Source: DASZHJ01 sp035581425
GTDB taxonomy: Bacteria; Pseudomonadota; Alphaproteobacteria; ATCC43930; CGMCC-115725
Assembly: GCA_035581425.1 (NCBI GenBank)
Contig: DATJVP010000150.1
Coordinates: forward strand, 1-61,362
Direction: 5' to 3'
DNA: 61,362 nucleotides
The first letter of the stretch is position 1. The number at the start of each line of letters is the position of its first letter. The notes below the pieces were generated by a model that did not search any database, was not told the origin of the DNA, and saw only the letters and a list, made by a program, of their open reading frames with translations. Below are positions 53,401 to 61,266 of the stretch, piece after piece. The position numbers and the translations under genes were made by a program.

Positions 53401-54969
53401 ATGGAGGAGAGCATCGCCTGTCTCAGGGCATTCGGACGGTTCGTGGAGCTGGGCAAGCGCGATTATGTCGCGAATACGCCGATCGCGTTGCGTCCCTTCC
53501 GCAGGAACATCGCTTATTTCGGTGTCGACGTTGACCAGCTTATCGCGGGCAAGGCGACTGTCGGCCGGCGCATTTTCGACGCCGTCATGGCGGGCGTCCG
53601 GAAGGGCGACTACAAGCCCCTTCCTCACACGATCTTCGAGGCATCGCAGGTATCCGACGCGTTCCAGATCATGCAGCAGGCGGCGCACATCGGAAAGCTG
53701 GTGGTTCGCCCTCACCCGATAGCGACGGTGCGGGCCGCCGATCCGGACTTCACGCTCGATCCTCGCGGTTCGCATCTCGTCACGGGCGGGCTGGGCGGGT
53801 TCGGGCTCGAGACGGCGAAATGGCTGGTCGATCGCGGAGCGAAACACCTCGTTCTCTTGGGAAGGCGGGGCGCAGCGAGCGCGGAAGCCATGGCTGCTAC
53901 GAATGAATTCCGCCGACGCGGCGTCGACGTCCTCTGCGACCCCTGCGACGTCGCCGATGCGGACGCGCTTGCAAAAGTCCTGGAGAAGATGCGCGCGAAC
54001 ATGCCGCCTCTCGTGGGCGTCATTCACGCTGCGATGGTGCTCGACGACAGCACCATCGCGAATCTCGATGCCGAGCGGCTCCAACGCGTCTTGCGTCCCA
54101 AGGTGCTGGGGGCTGAAAATCTCGATCTGGCCACGCGGGGTGATTCGCTCGGATATTTTGTTCTCTTCTCCTCCGTCGTCACCCTCATAGGCAATCCCGG
54201 TCAGGGCGGCTATGTCGCAGCCAACGGCTATCTCGAGGGCCTCGCGCGTCGCCGCAGGCGGCTCGGACTCCCGGCCTTGGCGATCGGCTGGGGGCCGATC
54301 GCAGATGTCGGCGTCGTCGCGCGCGATCAAAAGGTAAAGGCGAACCTGGAGAAGCTCGGCAGCGCCCGAGGCATGACGGGACGCGCGGCCCTCGATTTGA
54401 TGGGCCAAGCGCTCGGGCGATCCCAGGGCGAGATGGATTTCGCGTCCATGACAATCGCCATCGCCGGCGATTTGCGGGCGGCCGGGCACCTTGCCGCGCT
54501 GCGGTCACCGACCTACGCGTATTTGCGACAGATGGCGGGTTCCGACGACACGCTCGGGCAGATCGATATCCACTCGCTCGTGAGCTCGCCGGACATCGCT
54601 GCGGCTCGTCGCAAGGTCGCCGATATCATCACCACCGAGCTCGCGCACGTCCTCAGCGCGCAGGAGGCCGAGATCAACCGCGACCGCGTGCTCGGCGATC
54701 TCGGACTCGATTCGCTCATGACGCTGGAGCTCGGGATGAAGTTGGAGTCAACGTTCCAAATTCGCGGGGCGCTCGCAGCGATTCCCGCCAATTTGACTGC
54801 GAATACGCTCGCAGCCCAGGTGATCGCCCATCTCCAGACTCTTGGTGGCGCAAGTCAGCCGTCGGTCGTGCCGCTCATCTCCAAGCACGCAGCGGCAATA
54901 GGGCCCGAGGAGGCCGAATTCCTCGATGAAATCGGGACCCAAACGACAGCGCTTCGGCATGTCTCATGA
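47419..54969 (+). CDS. rkpA: RkpA-like multidomain type I polyketide/fatty-acid synthase
   Basis: About 2500 residues. The longest frame starts with GTG 47419; a TTG at 47521 after GGGGGCG is a possible start that still leaves an intact KS. Order of domains: KS (DTACSSSLVAL, Cys215; EAHGTGTPVGDP; NIGHLEPASG), AT (GHSVGEVAAA, Ser660), DH (GDHRVGDRTILPG, His959; DPMRLDCCMQ), a degenerate methyltransferase-like region (about 1400-1580), ER (GVNFRDLM; IHGGAGGVGFAAIQIA), KR (VTGGLGGFGLETA) and ACP (GLDSLM, Ser2432). The fully reducing set is that of Sinorhizobium RkpA, which makes a fatty-acid-like lipid carrier needed for K-antigen production. The next gene overlaps by 4 bp. Confidence 0.93.
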   Translation: MLFGTSTPDEIDQFGIAYSSSANRELGIANSGAHLNRTRARIRTEQIVVSGWSCRLPGANSVAALWSLLIDGRCAISRVPDDRFPRRRFEHPRRQQRGKSYTWAAGILDDVWGFDPAVFGISPREAEQMDPQQRILLELTWEALEDAGIPPATISGSDIGVFVGGSSAEYMAASYGDPAVAGSHFATGNALSGLSNRISYVFDLHGPSVTIDTACSSSLVALHLAMEALRSGRISTAIVAGINVIASHASFVSFCQAGMLSPTGFCRAFDAKADGFVRAEGGVVFVLRTSALAASERNPIRGVLLGSEVNSDGRTNGISLPSLASQQELLRSVYARGEFDPNRLAFVEAHGTGTPVGDPIEARALGNGLGKLRRYPLPIGSLKTNIGHLEPASGIAGVLKAILALNHGILPPSLHFDEPNPSIDFSELNISVCGQPMVLARTASRFAGINSFGFGGTNAHVIAGPGEPTAPPANDGGRRKNLLILSAESKAALAALAKAYAVEIEKQTAAEVAVTTRAAAHRRHRFSRRLVCVASGRRELLNALEHHALEQESDAMISGTALGDDLPCAFVYAGNGSQWAGMGIAAYDASASFRSRFDEADEHFKEIAGWSLRKAMIDPALGDRLDITSIAQPLIFAIQIAATASLERLGLKPAAVLGHSVGEVAAACAAGILDLAAATKVIYLRSKHQEIVRGKGRMAAVAAGPETVRDLIAGIEALEIAAFNSPLATTIAGPAPSVAALKAVCTQRGIAFLDLGLEYPFHTAALESILAPLVADLAGLEPMPSAVSFISTVTGDVLAPSLVGAEHWARNVRDPVQFARALRCAAELGARIFVEIGPRQVFRRHIADSLSDVAGGTALLGVLDRSEQRGDPFDRAVAKAVVNGARVDAAAAFGTDPGGTVRLPSYPWQRQPYRYAPTVEATGTLEFAASPLAGHRNSRDALEWFIHVDTETIPEFGDHRVGDRTILPGTAFLEIALAVARQWLDVAEIAITDFEILKPLDLGSGQTQEVMSRVSPSTGTIEIFSRPRLGQAAWLLNCRGRMMRRKLRDGEAFPRPGGGSEIIGDSALYAIAEASGLNYGPAFRLVQTVSTGDTRSIRVTLAAEAAPSKFLLDPMRLDCCMQGVIGLFPLLRSAARGVAYVPVRVDEVRLLAACAVPREAIIAVSDFNERAIIADCTVFDAEGNAIALLRGVRSQAVPVRHVERLDTVAMCEVLKPVNGPAFHRATATRRSDDIIDAAKELGLIAATSDADIAALLFDGWATAAAYEAAGRLADHGVIRPDQAIARGAMHEDHRAWLIGLLRNLETAGLAKEGETGWSLIADRSLPTGADAIKMLVREQASRAAEILLASSVTGMIGAIGSCDATPPPRLDLPPSAINFFEATNSPAVEASHALLQIIAREIDRRPPNAALRILQIGSGPLVRELQLLGTARRPAIEVYEPDAKRLERLKTSLARSSHAFLGSSDKDLAVNGYDIVVSLDALHRLPAEMPLDRVQRLLAPGGVLIALEAEPTLFRDLIFGLDRDWFGGGHQDFPVGPLRMAEEWQSALESANFCSVRSAPLRCGPSRVALLACEAGARVASSRRGAGDAAPLGPETTVVVSGANSRHEEIGRRLTGALFSGRSRTSAASGSGKTSASGGIVIQLIAPEGGNPVDEICNRCLDMKRCAESIEPGSRLFLVFSGAHASGPTAVNPISRALWSFSRTLANEFSHLNVSRIDLADDLGCEDAAKSIRAIIASERSETELCCDGTGVTAIRVAALDQALGPRPAFDVEAATLERSSHSPQRLNWVSTTRRAPSAGEVEIEVAAVGVNFRDLMSVLSLLPDEFLEQGFAGPSLGLECSGRIVRVGSRGLGFRVGDRVVALASSAYASHVTVGAQQVSKIPPKISSDAAATLPVAFLTAYYSLVTVAKLKRGEWVLIHGGAGGVGFAAIQIARKRHAKIIASAGSLAKRNLLRQLGVRHVLDSRSNSFAEQVRHITGSGVDVVLNSLSGEAMEESIACLRAFGRFVELGKRDYVANTPIALRPFRRNIAYFGVDVDQLIAGKATVGRRIFDAVMAGVRKGDYKPLPHTIFEASQVSDAFQIMQQAAHIGKLVVRPHPIATVRAADPDFTLDPRGSHLVTGGLGGFGLETAKWLVDRGAKHLVLLGRRGAASAEAMAATNEFRRRGVDVLCDPCDVADADALAKVLEKMRANMPPLVGVIHAAMVLDDSTIANLDAERLQRVLRPKVLGAENLDLATRGDSLGYFVLFSSVVTLIGNPGQGGYVAANGYLEGLARRRRRLGLPALAIGWGPIADVGVVARDQKVKANLEKLGSARGMTGRAALDLMGQALGRSQGEMDFASMTIAIAGDLRAAGHLAALRSPTYAYLRQMAGSDDTLGQIDIHSLVSSPDIAAARRKVADIITTELAHVLSAQEAEINRDRVLGDLGLDSLMTLELGMKLESTFQIRGALAAIPANLTANTLAAQVIAHLQTLGGASQPSVVPLISKHAAAIGPEEAEFLDEIGTQTTALRHVS

Positions 54970-56345
54970 GCGGTAAGAGGGGACGAACGGACGCCGCGCG
55001 CGAAAGCCTCCTGCGGAGGGCGGAAAAGCTGCTGCGCACGGAGCGACCCGCGGCGGCCGTGCCGGGGGCATCCGCCAATCGATTCAGTGACGACGCGGTA
55101 TTCCGCTCGCTGCCCGGTTACGAGGAAATACGGCTCTACCAGGAGATCGGCCGCAGCCTCGGCATTCCCAATCCCTATTTTCGGTTGCACGAAGGAAGGG
55201 CCGGCGCCCGCACCCGCATTGGCGGGCACGAAATCCTGAACTTTTCGTCTTACGACTATCTCGGACTTAACGGCCATCCCGAAATCATGGCGGTGGCGAA
55301 GGAAGCGATCGACCGCTACGGCATCTCGCCGGGCGCGAGCCGCTGCGTCGCGGGCGAGCGCTCGGTGCACCGAAACTTGGAGCGCGCCCTGGCCGAGATT
55401 TATGGCGCCGAGGATTGCTGCGTCTTTGTCAGCGGCTGGGCGACGAACCTCGGCGTGATCGGGCAAATCGTCGACTCAAGGGATCTCCTGATATCGGATT
55501 CGATCGTCCATAACAGCGCCGTAACCGGTGCGGTTCTCTCGGGCGCCCAGCGACGGAGTTTTCCGCACAACGACCTCGACGCGCTGGAAATGCTGTTGGC
55601 GGAAACCCGCGGCAAATTTCGCCATGCCCTCATCGTCATTGAGGGCCTTTATGGCATGGATGGGGATTACGTCGATCTGCCGCGTCTCCTCGAGATCAAG
55701 CGGCGCTACGACGCCTGGCTGATGGTCGACGAGGCACATGCCCTCGGCGTGATCGGTGAGCGCGGGTTCGGCATCGCCGAGCGGTTCGGAATCGATCCGA
55801 CGCAAGTAGAGATTTGGATGGGGACGCTGTCGAAAGCGCTGGTCGCTTGCGGCGGCTACATCGCCGGGACTGCCACGTTGATCGACTATCTCAAGAACAC
55901 CGTCGGCGCCTTCGTCTACAGCGTTGCAATGCCGCCCGTCATCGCGGCAACGGCGGAGAAGGCGCTGCAGATCATGCGCGGTGAGCCCGCGCGCGTGGCG
56001 CGACTGCGCGAGAATGCCGTCCTCTTCAGGAAGCTTGCAAAGGAGGCCGGGCTCGACGTGATGGGTGCCGATGCGGTCGCAGTGGCGCCCGTCATCGTTC
56101 AGGACACGCTTCTCGCCGTGGTTCTCTCAGAGCAGCTCCTTCAATCCGGCATCAACGTCATGCCCGTGATGTATCCGGCCGTGCCGGCGAACGGCGCGCG
56201 CCTCAGGTTCTTTCTGACCGCTGCGCACACCGCCAGCGAGATCCGCCGGGCCGTTGAAACGACTGCAAACGCCCTGCGAACTGCACGCGAGCGCGCCCAG
56301 GAGCTCCGGCACTCGGCGGTCGCAAGCAGGCTTCGCTCGGCGTGA
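54966..56345 (+). CDS. rkpG: RkpG-like PLP-dependent acyltransferase (AONS/KBL family)
   Basis: 459 residues. The α-oxoamine synthase fold is clear: ILNFSSYDYLGLNGHPE near residue 90, GASRCVAGERSVHRNLE, MVDEAHALGVIGERGFG and the Schiff-base lysine in GTLSKALVACGGYIAG (Lys290). An 80-residue N-terminal extension not found in BioF or Kbl is present. These enzymes condense an acyl thioester with an amino acid. Here the acyl donor is probably the product on the RkpA ACP. It overlaps rkpA (ATGA) and precedes rkpH by 3 bp. Confidence 0.92.
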   Translation: MSGKRGRTDAARESLLRRAEKLLRTERPAAAVPGASANRFSDDAVFRSLPGYEEIRLYQEIGRSLGIPNPYFRLHEGRAGARTRIGGHEILNFSSYDYLGLNGHPEIMAVAKEAIDRYGISPGASRCVAGERSVHRNLERALAEIYGAEDCCVFVSGWATNLGVIGQIVDSRDLLISDSIVHNSAVTGAVLSGAQRRSFPHNDLDALEMLLAETRGKFRHALIVIEGLYGMDGDYVDLPRLLEIKRRYDAWLMVDEAHALGVIGERGFGIAERFGIDPTQVEIWMGTLSKALVACGGYIAGTATLIDYLKNTVGAFVYSVAMPPVIAATAEKALQIMRGEPARVARLRENAVLFRKLAKEAGLDVMGADAVAVAPVIVQDTLLAVVLSEQLLQSGINVMPVMYPAVPANGARLRFFLTAAHTASEIRRAVETTANALRTARERAQELRHSAVASRLRSA

Positions 56346-56348
56346 GTC

Positions 56349-57125
56349 ATGCCTTCTACCATCGTCATAACGGGCGCCTCCAGCGGAATTGGAGCGGCAC
56401 TCGCTAGGCGCTACGCGCAACGAGGCTCCCGGCTCGCGCTGATCGCGCGGAACCGGCCTCGGCTCGAGGCGATCGCAGGCGAATGTCGTCGGTGCGGATC
56501 TCCGAATGTCGAGCTCGCAGCGATCGACGTTCGCGAGCGCCAAAAGCTCAAGACGTATCTCGAACGCTATGACGCCCGGTTCTCCGTCGATCTCGTCATC
56601 GCGAGCGCGGGTGTCATGACGGGCACCGCACGAGACGGCAATATCGAGGCGCCGGAGCTGAGCTACACCCTGATGGAAACGAACGTGTTGGGTGTATTGA
56701 ATACCGTGCACCCTCTCGTGTCATGCATGATCGCCCGACGCAGAGGTCAGATTGCCATAATCGGATCGATCGCGGGCTTTGTGCCTTTGGCCGATTCACC
56801 GAGCTATTCGGCGAGCAAATCCGCGCTGCTGACCTACGGTCTCTCGCTGCGCGAATCGCTGGCGCCCAGAGGGATCAAGGTGAACCTCGTATGTCCAGGC
56901 TACGTCGACACGCCCATGACCGATCAGATCGTCGGAAAGAAGCGATGGATGGTCGACGCAGAGGACGCCGCCGAACGTATTCGCAGGGGTATCGAAAGAA
57001 ACTCCGCCGTCATTGCCTTTCCCTTCGTGCTCGCGGGCATGGCCCGCCTGTCCGGTTTCCTGCCTCATCGTTTCAGGCAGTTCTTCGCCAAACCCTATCG
57101 ATTTGCCGTCACCCCACATCGGTAG
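56349..57125 (+). CDS. rkpH: RkpH-like short-chain dehydrogenase/reductase
   Basis: 258 residues. Classical SDR: cofactor motif VITGASSGIGAALARRYA at residue 6, N-x-x-G equivalent IASAGVMTG, catalytic Ser in IIGSIAGFVPL and Y-S-A-S-K. A C-terminal hydrophobic and basic tail (AFPFVLAGMARLSGFLPHRF) could sit on the membrane. It likely reduces the 3-keto product of RkpG, analogous to 3-ketosphinganine reductase. It is the last gene of the rkpA-G-H unit. Confidence 0.92.
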   Translation: MPSTIVITGASSGIGAALARRYAQRGSRLALIARNRPRLEAIAGECRRCGSPNVELAAIDVRERQKLKTYLERYDARFSVDLVIASAGVMTGTARDGNIEAPELSYTLMETNVLGVLNTVHPLVSCMIARRRGQIAIIGSIAGFVPLADSPSYSASKSALLTYGLSLRESLAPRGIKVNLVCPGYVDTPMTDQIVGKKRWMVDAEDAAERIRRGIERNSAVIAFPFVLAGMARLSGFLPHRFRQFFAKPYRFAVTPHR

Positions 57126-57292
57126 CTGCGGGACGGGAACAGGCCGCAAGCAACGCCGGTTCTCAAATATCAGGATTTGGCTAACATAGGCCCCGACATT
57201 GCCTGCGACAGAAAAGGCTGCAAGGGGAACCTCGGGAGATGCCGCGAATAGCCCACCAGCAATCAGTGCTGGCCTCTCGTTCTGCGGGTGCC

Positions 57293-58285
57293 ATGCCCGT
57301 GCGGCGGATACACCTGCACATTGAGAATAGCGGCGAGCTCGACCCGGTATTCGAGGCGACACCGAAACGCATCTCCGATGCGCTGAAACGGCATCCTCGA
57401 CTTAAGGAGAGGCTGAAAATCACGCTTGGCCACGACGGCGATTGCATCGAAAGCGCCATCCGTACCGCCGACGTGCTCTTCGCCTGGGATTTCGACCGGA
57501 GAAACCTCGCGGAACGCGCGCCAAGACTGCGCTGGGTCCACGCGCATGGCGCCGGGGTGAGCCATCTCATGCCGCTCGACTGGCTGCCGGCGGGTGCCGT
57601 CCTCACGAACAGTCGCGGTGTGCACGGGCCGAAGGCCGACGAGTACACCGCGATGGCACTCCTCATGCTCAACAACGGGCTGCCCCGCATGGCCTGGAAT
57701 CAACGGCATGCGAAGTGGGAGCAGGTCTTCAACACCTCAATCGCCAATAAGACGCTCCTGATCGTCGGCGTGGGTAACGTCGGCGGCGGCGCCGCCGCCT
57801 GGGCGAAGAAGCTTGGTCTTCGCGTGGTCGGCATCCGGCGGACGGGAAGGCGACATCGCCATGTCGATGAGATGTACACCCCCGATGCGCTACGGAGCTT
57901 GCTCCCTCACGCGGATTTCGTGCTGATCTCTGCGCCGCTCACGGACGCAACGCGGCACATGATCGGCGCGCAGGAGATCGCCCTGCTCAAGCCCGGTGCC
58001 GGCCTCATCAATTATAGCCGTGCCAACCTCGTGGATTACGGTGCACTTTCGAAACGGCTCCGGCGCGGCGAGCTGATGGCGATCCTCGACGTATTCGATC
58101 CCGAGCCATTGCCGCGCTCGTCCCCGCTCTGGAAGGCGCCCAATCTCATCATCACCCCTCACTGCTCGTCCGATGACAGGGAGCAATACACCCCGAGGAC
58201 GCTCGATCTCGTGTTCCGCAACATGGCGCGGTTCATAGAGCGCAAGCCGCTCCTCAATCGCGTCGATCCCGAGCTGCAGTATTGA
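57293..58285 (+). CDS. D-isomer-specific 2-hydroxyacid dehydrogenase
   Basis: 330 residues from ATG 57293 (MPVRRIHLHIENSG); an upstream ATG at 57239 adds 18 residues and has GGGAG too close to be a good site. NAD motif LLIVGVGNVGGGAAAWAKKLG near residue 150; catalytic residues in INYSRANLVD (Arg), DVFDPEPLP (Glu) and IITPHCSS (His). It reduces a 2-oxo acid or oxidises a D-2-hydroxy acid. It overlaps the longest possible form of the next gene and is followed by Rieske and GlnT-like genes, suggesting one operon. Confidence 0.88.
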   Translation: MPVRRIHLHIENSGELDPVFEATPKRISDALKRHPRLKERLKITLGHDGDCIESAIRTADVLFAWDFDRRNLAERAPRLRWVHAHGAGVSHLMPLDWLPAGAVLTNSRGVHGPKADEYTAMALLMLNNGLPRMAWNQRHAKWEQVFNTSIANKTLLIVGVGNVGGGAAAWAKKLGLRVVGIRRTGRRHRHVDEMYTPDALRSLLPHADFVLISAPLTDATRHMIGAQEIALLKPGAGLINYSRANLVDYGALSKRLRRGELMAILDVFDPEPLPRSSPLWKAPNLIITPHCSSDDREQYTPRTLDLVFRNMARFIERKPLLNRVDPELQY

Positions 58286-58335
58286 TGGAGGTGCGATTCG
58301 GCTTTGCCCCATTTTCCCGGGCTGGAGGATTGGAG

Positions 58336-59472
58336 ATGACGACGACCGAGGACATGTTCGATCCCCGTCACTACGAGAGGGTTCGCCTGCCGTTGCTCGA
58401 TGCCGAGACCCTGCCCCCGTGGTGCTATACGTCGCAAGAATTCTACGACCGGGAAGTAGACCGGGTCTTCATGCGGAGTTGGAATTTTCTCGGCCGTGAG
58501 GACGAGATCGCGAAGCCCGGCGATTATGCCGTCTTCGATCTCTTCGGGGAGTCCGTCATCGTGGTCCGCGGTCGGGACAACGCGGTTCGCGCCTTCGCGA
58601 ACTCGTGCCGGCATCGCGGTACTCGCCTGCTGCAGGGCAAGGGAAGCTGCCGCGCCATCGTCTGCCCTTACCACGGCTGGGGCTACAATCTGAGTGGCGA
58701 GCTCGTCGGCGCCGCCGGCATGGAGGATACGCACGACTTCGATCGCCGACACTATGGCCTCCATCCCGTCAGGTTGGAGACATGGGACGGATTCATCTTC
58801 GTCAATTTCGATGCAAAGGCCGGGAGCCTCCTCGACTATCTCGGCGATCTGCCGGAGCGGCTCAGTTCCTATGGCTTCGGCGACATGGTTTGCGTGCGCC
58901 GGCGAGAATACGACCTCGCCTGCAATTGGAAGATCTTCCTCGAGAACGCGATGGAGGACTATCACACGCCCGTCGTGCACAAGCAGTCGATCGGGATCCA
59001 GATAACGACTCCGGAAATCGCTCGCGGCCAATGGGGCGGCATCTATATGCCTGCCGAGAAGACGATCGCCGTCCTTGCCGAGGATCTCGATTACGCCTTC
59101 CCCCCGATAGCGACGTTGAGCGGAAAACCCGCGGGTGGCACGTACTTCCTTGTGATCTACCCCTCGACGTTCTTCGCGACCACGCAGGATTGCATGTGGT
59201 GGCTGCAGCAATTCCCGCAGGGACCGGATCGAACGAGGTTGGTAGTGGGTTCCTGCTTTCCTCGCGCGACCGCTGCCCGCAGTGATTTCGGCGATCGGGT
59301 GGGGCGTTATTTCAAGCGCTGGGACAAATCGATCCCTGAGGACAATGCGATTTCCGAGCAACAGCAACTGGGATTGCGCTCTTCCTATGCCAGCACCGGC
59401 AGGTTCTCCGTCCGGGAGCCGCTGGTTCGCGACATCGCAAATTGGGTTCTCGACCGGGCGGTCGGACGGTGA
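58336..59472 (+). CDS. Rieske oxygenase alpha subunit (third in window)
   Basis: 378 residues from ATG 58336 with GGAGGATTGGAG directly upstream. Rieske ligands NSCRHRGTRLL and VCPYHGWGYN; catalytic iron motif ENAMEDYHTPVVH. The short length and W-N-F-L-G-R N-terminal segment resemble betaine, carnitine or choline-type and other quaternary-amine oxygenases as well as aromatic ones. No reductase or ferredoxin gene is adjacent, so electrons must come from elsewhere. It lies between the 2-hydroxyacid dehydrogenase and GlnT-like ligase genes. Confidence 0.9.
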   Translation: MTTTEDMFDPRHYERVRLPLLDAETLPPWCYTSQEFYDREVDRVFMRSWNFLGREDEIAKPGDYAVFDLFGESVIVVRGRDNAVRAFANSCRHRGTRLLQGKGSCRAIVCPYHGWGYNLSGELVGAAGMEDTHDFDRRHYGLHPVRLETWDGFIFVNFDAKAGSLLDYLGDLPERLSSYGFGDMVCVRRREYDLACNWKIFLENAMEDYHTPVVHKQSIGIQITTPEIARGQWGGIYMPAEKTIAVLAEDLDYAFPPIATLSGKPAGGTYFLVIYPSTFFATTQDCMWWLQQFPQGPDRTRLVVGSCFPRATAARSDFGDRVGRYFKRWDKSIPEDNAISEQQQLGLRSSYASTGRFSVREPLVRDIANWVLDRAVGR

Positions 59473-59519
59473 GACTGCACAGCGATCCCGTAATCTCGTC
59501 AGTGACAGGGGACTTTCAG

Positions 59520-60998
59520 ATGAGCAAGACGAATCGCGGCCGCGGGACTTCCGCCGCTGCGCGCGAGGGAAAGCCGGGCCCGGCAGGTCCGGCGCGTGTC
59601 GAGCACGACGAATTTGCGACGTTGGGTCGCGCGCTCGCGCAGAAGGGCGTAAAGCATTGCCTTGCGGCCTATGTCGACATGCACGGCATTCCCAAAGCCA
59701 AGAGCGTGCCGATCGGTCACTTCTCCCGAATGATGCGCGGATCCGAGCTCTTTACCGGGGCAGCGCTCGACGGCCTGGGACAGACACCGAGCGACGACGA
59801 GCTCGCGGTACATCCCGATCCGCAGGCCGTTTCCGTGCTGCCTTGGCGGCGCGAAGTGGCCTGGGCACCCGGCGGCCTCAGATTTCACGACGCGCCGTGG
59901 CCGATGTGCTCGCGAAACGTCCTCCAGCGCCAGATCGATCGCCTCACCGCGCGCGGCCTCAAGTTCAATTTGGGCGTCGAATGCGAGATTTTCCTCGTGC
60001 GACGCGATGGCGACACCATCCGTCCGGCCAATCCCCTCGATGTGCTGCCAAAGGCCGCTTACGACGTAGTCGGCTTGCTCGAGAACATGCCCTGGCTCGA
60101 TACGGTTGTCGGCCACATGAATGAACTCGGCTGGGAAGTGCACTCGTTCGACCACGAGGACGCCAACAGTCAGTTCGAATTCGATTTTGCCTATGCCGAT
60201 GTCATGACCATGGCGGATCGTTTCGTGCTTTGGCGCATGATGATGAAGGAGGTCTCGCGCCGGTTCGGGTGGGAGGCAACCTTCATGCCCAAACCGTATG
60301 CCGATCGGACCGGCAGCGGCGCCCATTTCAATATGTCGATGAGCGATCTCCGCACCGGGCGGAATATCTTCGGCGACGCGCGGGATCGGCGGGGGTGCGG
60401 CCTTTCCAAGGTCGCCTACCAGTTCCTCGCGGGGATTCTGCGTCACGCGCCGGCGATCGTCGCTGTCACCTGCCCGATCGTGAATTCCTACAAGCGCCTC
60501 ATCAAGAGCGGATCGATGACGGGATACACCTGGGCGCCAATATTCATCTCCTACGGCGGCAACAACCGTACGCACATGATGCGCGTGCCCCTGGTGCGCC
60601 CCCAAATCGAAGACGCTCCCGACCGGAACGACGGCACGTATCTTTCGGGCGCGCGCGTCGAATGCAGGGCCGTCGACCCCTCGCTCAACCCTTACCTCGG
60701 CGCCGCGATGATGCTGGCTGCGGGTCTCGAGGGGATAGAGCAAAATCTCGATCCCGGCGATCCCATCAACCTCAACATGTACGAATTGAGTGCCGCCGAC
60801 CTAGCCAAGCGCGGGGTGCGCAGCCTGCCACGGACCCTCCTCGAGGCAGTCGAGGCCTTTGCCGCCGACCCGTTGGGGCGGTCGGTGTTCGGCGCGGATC
60901 TCTTCGACGCCTTCATCGACGTCAAGCAGCGAGAATGGTGGAGCTACCACAATTCGATCTCGAAATGGGAATACGACAACTACCTCTCGAAGTTCTGA
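59520..60998 (+). CDS. Glutamine-synthetase-family ligase (GlnT/GmaS-like)
   Basis: 492 residues from ATG 59520 with AGGGGA eight bases upstream; the first 30 residues are a low-complexity basic tail. Glutamine-synthetase signatures: NLGVECEIFLV near residue 152, GSGAHFNMSMSD, IVNSYKRLIKSGSMTGYTWA and YGGNNRTHMMRVP, then SLNPYLGAAMMLAAGLEGIE. The C-terminus matches GlnT (type III) and γ-glutamylmethylamide synthetase. The ligase would join glutamate, or a similar acid, to ammonia or an amine with ATP. With a Rieske oxygenase upstream, γ-glutamylation of an amine substrate is attractive (inference). Confidence 0.9.
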   Translation: MSKTNRGRGTSAAAREGKPGPAGPARVEHDEFATLGRALAQKGVKHCLAAYVDMHGIPKAKSVPIGHFSRMMRGSELFTGAALDGLGQTPSDDELAVHPDPQAVSVLPWRREVAWAPGGLRFHDAPWPMCSRNVLQRQIDRLTARGLKFNLGVECEIFLVRRDGDTIRPANPLDVLPKAAYDVVGLLENMPWLDTVVGHMNELGWEVHSFDHEDANSQFEFDFAYADVMTMADRFVLWRMMMKEVSRRFGWEATFMPKPYADRTGSGAHFNMSMSDLRTGRNIFGDARDRRGCGLSKVAYQFLAGILRHAPAIVAVTCPIVNSYKRLIKSGSMTGYTWAPIFISYGGNNRTHMMRVPLVRPQIEDAPDRNDGTYLSGARVECRAVDPSLNPYLGAAMMLAAGLEGIEQNLDPGDPINLNMYELSAADLAKRGVRSLPRTLLEAVEAFAADPLGRSVFGADLFDAFIDVKQREWWSYHNSISKWEYDNYLSKF

Positions 60999-61009
60999 GC
61001 GATGTCACC

Positions 61010-61025
61010 TTCGCGTGCGCGCGAA
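61010..61025 (+). terminator. Possible stem-loop after the GlnT-like gene
   Basis: TTCGCG-TGCG-CGCGAA is a perfect six-bp stem with a tetraloop, 12 bp after the stop codon. No T-run follows, so its role as a terminator is uncertain. Confidence 0.3.
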
Positions 61026-61266
61026 ATGATCCCCAGACTCGGCCATTGGCCGTAAAAGTGCTGTCTCGTGTGTTTGCTGGATGGTATGGACTCATCCGCC
61101 TCGGGATCGAACAGGGAGCTATCAGGGTGTGAACGGGGGATTCGGGGCTGGCATCAGAAAATCTGCGGCGCCTCGCATTACATTGTGGGCCGGCGGCGAT
61201 GCGGATCAGCGTTTACAGTGCCAGAAATGTAGGTCGTAGATTGCCCGTTCAAATCAAGAGCAGGAC

